Position numbers and translations under genes: made by a program
In this document: one piece after another, positions 5,251-6,054 of the stretch
How the letters are laid out: every line of letters begins with the position of its first letter
How positions within the stretch are numbered: the stretch's first letter is position 1
The notes under the pieces: model-generated
Databases searched by the model: none
Told to the model about the DNA's origin: nothing
The model's input: only the letters and a program-made list of their open reading frames with translations
Assembly (NCBI GenBank): GCA_027449005.1
Contig: DAIDML010000049.1
Coordinates: 1 to 6,054 of the forward strand
Reading direction: 5' to 3'
Length of the DNA: 6,054 bases
DNA from: Erysipelotrichaceae bacterium
GTDB taxonomy: Bacteria > Bacillota_I > Bacilli_A > Erysipelotrichales > Erysipelotrichaceae

Positions 5251-5946
5251 TTATTGAAAAGATAAAGATTCTAAATCAAGAAGTTCAATGTGCTTGTTGG
5301 AATGTTGTTTGATAAGGTGAGCATCTTCAAACTCAAACAAGGTACGACTCAGCGTTTCAGGTGTGGTTCCTAAATAAGAAGCTAAATCTTTCTTACTAAG
5401 ATCTAAATGCACATGATGGAATTCATCCATGGTTTCAAGCAAATACATGCTCAAACGTTTATTCACACTTTCATTGACTAAACGTGTGTTGTTCCTTTCC
5501 ATTTCTTCCAAACGTTGTGCAAAGGTGGTGAGCATTTTAACTGCAATTTGAGGATAAAGATTCATGAGTTCTTGCAAGTCTTCTCGTCGTATCTTACAAA
5601 TGGTGGTATCCACCATGGCGGTTGCAAAATCTTCATGATGACTTTCTTTAAACAGAGCCATCTCTCCTGTAAATTCACCAGGAGTAAGGATACGAATCAG
5701 ATGTTGCTTCCCATTGTCCGAGAGACGATCAATACGAATGCGCCCTTCATTCACAATGAGTAAACCATCACTCATTTGATTGGCTTGGTAAATGCTTTCA
5801 CCTTTTTTGTAATGTATGGATTGCACTTTATGATGCACTTCATGTTGAGACAAAACATCCAGATGAGCAAAGATAGGAACACGCGAAACACAACTTGATT
5901 CATTTAAGCTGTGGCATGAGCAGTGATGACATGTTTTTTCTTGCAT
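5251..5946 (-). CDS. FNR-like Crp/Fnr-family transcriptional regulator with N-terminal cysteine cluster
   Basis: 231-residue regulator. The N-terminus holds Cys6, Cys9, Cys11 and Cys19 just ahead of VPIF (23-26). A cyclic-nucleotide-binding-like beta-roll spans about 24-118 (YKKGESIY, TPGEFTGEMALF), followed by a long dimerisation helix at about 122-160. The C-terminal winged helix has the recognition segment LGTTPETLSRTL (192-203). Glu197, Ser200 and Arg201 match FNR Glu209, Ser212 and Arg213. Cys117 aligns with FNR Cys122, so a [4Fe-4S] cluster on four of these cysteines, sensing O2 or NO, is plausible but inferred. The frame continues to a GTG at 5991, but this crosses the predicted -10 element; ATG 5946 follows GGAGG by 4 nt. 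No terminator separates it from the operon downstream, which starts with an FNR box. Likely activator of that operon. Confidence 0.9.
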   Translation of the reverse strand: MQEKTCHHCSCHSLNESSCVSRVPIFAHLDVLSQHEVHHKVQSIHYKKGESIYQANQMSDGLLIVNEGRIRIDRLSDNGKQHLIRILTPGEFTGEMALFKESHHEDFATAMVDTTICKIRREDLQELMNLYPQIAVKMLTTFAQRLEEMERNNTRLVNESVNKRLSMYLLETMDEFHHVHLDLSKKDLASYLGTTPETLSRTLFEFEDAHLIKQHSNKHIELLDLESLSFQ

Positions 5947-5950
5947 AGAA

Positions 5951-5955
5951 CCTCC
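5951..5955 (-). promoter_or_regulatory. Ribosome binding site of the regulator gene
   Basis: GGAGG, 4 nt before ATG 5946. It supports this start, where the protein's cysteine cluster begins, over the upstream GTG at 5991. Confidence 0.7.
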
Positions 5956-5972
5956 AACACTTCTATACCTAT

Positions 5973-6001
5973 ACAATACACTGAATAGCACTTCATTTCA
6001 A
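5973..6001 (-). promoter_or_regulatory. Predicted promoter of the regulator gene
   Basis: -35 TTGAAA (6001-5996), 17-bp spacer, -10 TATTGT (5978-5973). It lies between the upstream terminator and the regulator's ribosome binding site. No FNR box is seen here, so autoregulation is not evident. Other TA-rich -10 choices exist nearby, so the exact element is uncertain. Confidence 0.5.
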
Positions 6002-6011
6002 AAGAAGCGTT

Positions 6012-6039
6012 AAAAAACTACCTTAATAAGAAGGTAGTT
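6012..6039 (-). terminator. Intrinsic terminator of a gene outside the window
   Basis: In the RNA, AACUACCUU (6039-6031) pairs perfectly over 9 bp with AAGGUAGUU (6024-6016) around a 6-nt loop, followed by UUUU. Orientation indicates that it ends a minus-strand gene lying to the right of the window. It lies upstream of the predicted regulator promoter, so an attenuator role is less likely. Confidence 0.75.
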
Positions 6040-6054
6040 CATACACTATTTCGC

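Noticed and set aside
1..6054. CRISPR arrays, insertion sequences, tRNA or rRNA genes
   Set aside because: No spaced direct repeats, transposase-like frames, terminal inverted repeats or RNA gene signatures were seen on either strand.

Overview
The window is about 6 kb of low-GC (roughly 40% by eye) bacterial DNA. Every gene I can support lies on the minus strand. Strong GGAGG-type ribosome binding sites, consensus -35/-10 promoters, intrinsic terminators and the protein families present point to Bacillota. A facultative or anaerobic Erysipelotrichia- or Lactobacillales-like lineage is my guess; I cannot name a genus. Most genes are best started at an internal ATG with a good ribosome binding site rather than at the first possible start codon, and the coordinates here reflect that.

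In transcription order (right to left), the right edge holds an intrinsic terminator of a gene outside the window (6012-6039). Next comes a promoter and a Crp/Fnr-family regulator (5251-5946) with an N-terminal cysteine cluster and an FNR-type recognition helix. Just past its stop codon is a perfect FNR box, TTGATGTACATCAA (5234-5247), centred 41.5 bp upstream of the start site predicted from a TATACT -10 element. It precedes a tightly packed operon: a short, ligand-poor relative of the RIC/ScdA/YtfE hemerythrin-like iron-sulfur repair proteins (4872-5171), a P1B-type metal ATPase with CPG in place of the usual CPC motif (3011-4891), and a small HMA-domain metal chaperone (2784-3014). The coding regions overlap by 20 and 4 bp, and the operon ends at a strong terminator (2709-2750).

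A second unit starts from a promoter interleaved with that terminator. It encodes a DUF1905 protein (2389-2667) and a DUF2804 protein (1350-2378), whose functions are unknown to me. The two reading frames overlap if taken at full length, but ribosome binding sites show two separate intact genes 10 bp apart.

The third unit begins at a fully consensus promoter (TTGACA-17 bp-TATAAT, 1317-1345) only a few bases after the DUF2804 stop codon. Its leader carries a recognisable yybP-ykoY (manganese) riboswitch (1212-1312) whose 3' side overlaps an intrinsic terminator (1190-1224), as expected of a transcriptional ON switch. It controls an ArsB/NhaD/SLC13-like permease (1-1172) that runs off the left edge of the window.

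Taken together, the window holds two metal-homeostasis modules flanking a DUF1905-DUF2804 pair: an FNR-controlled exporter/chaperone/RIC-like operon, probably answering to oxygen or nitric oxide, and a manganese-controlled permease. The most interesting points are the riboswitch-permease pairing (a candidate Mn2+ exporter), the self-consistent FNR regulator/box/promoter set, the degenerate RIC-like protein and the CPG ATPase.
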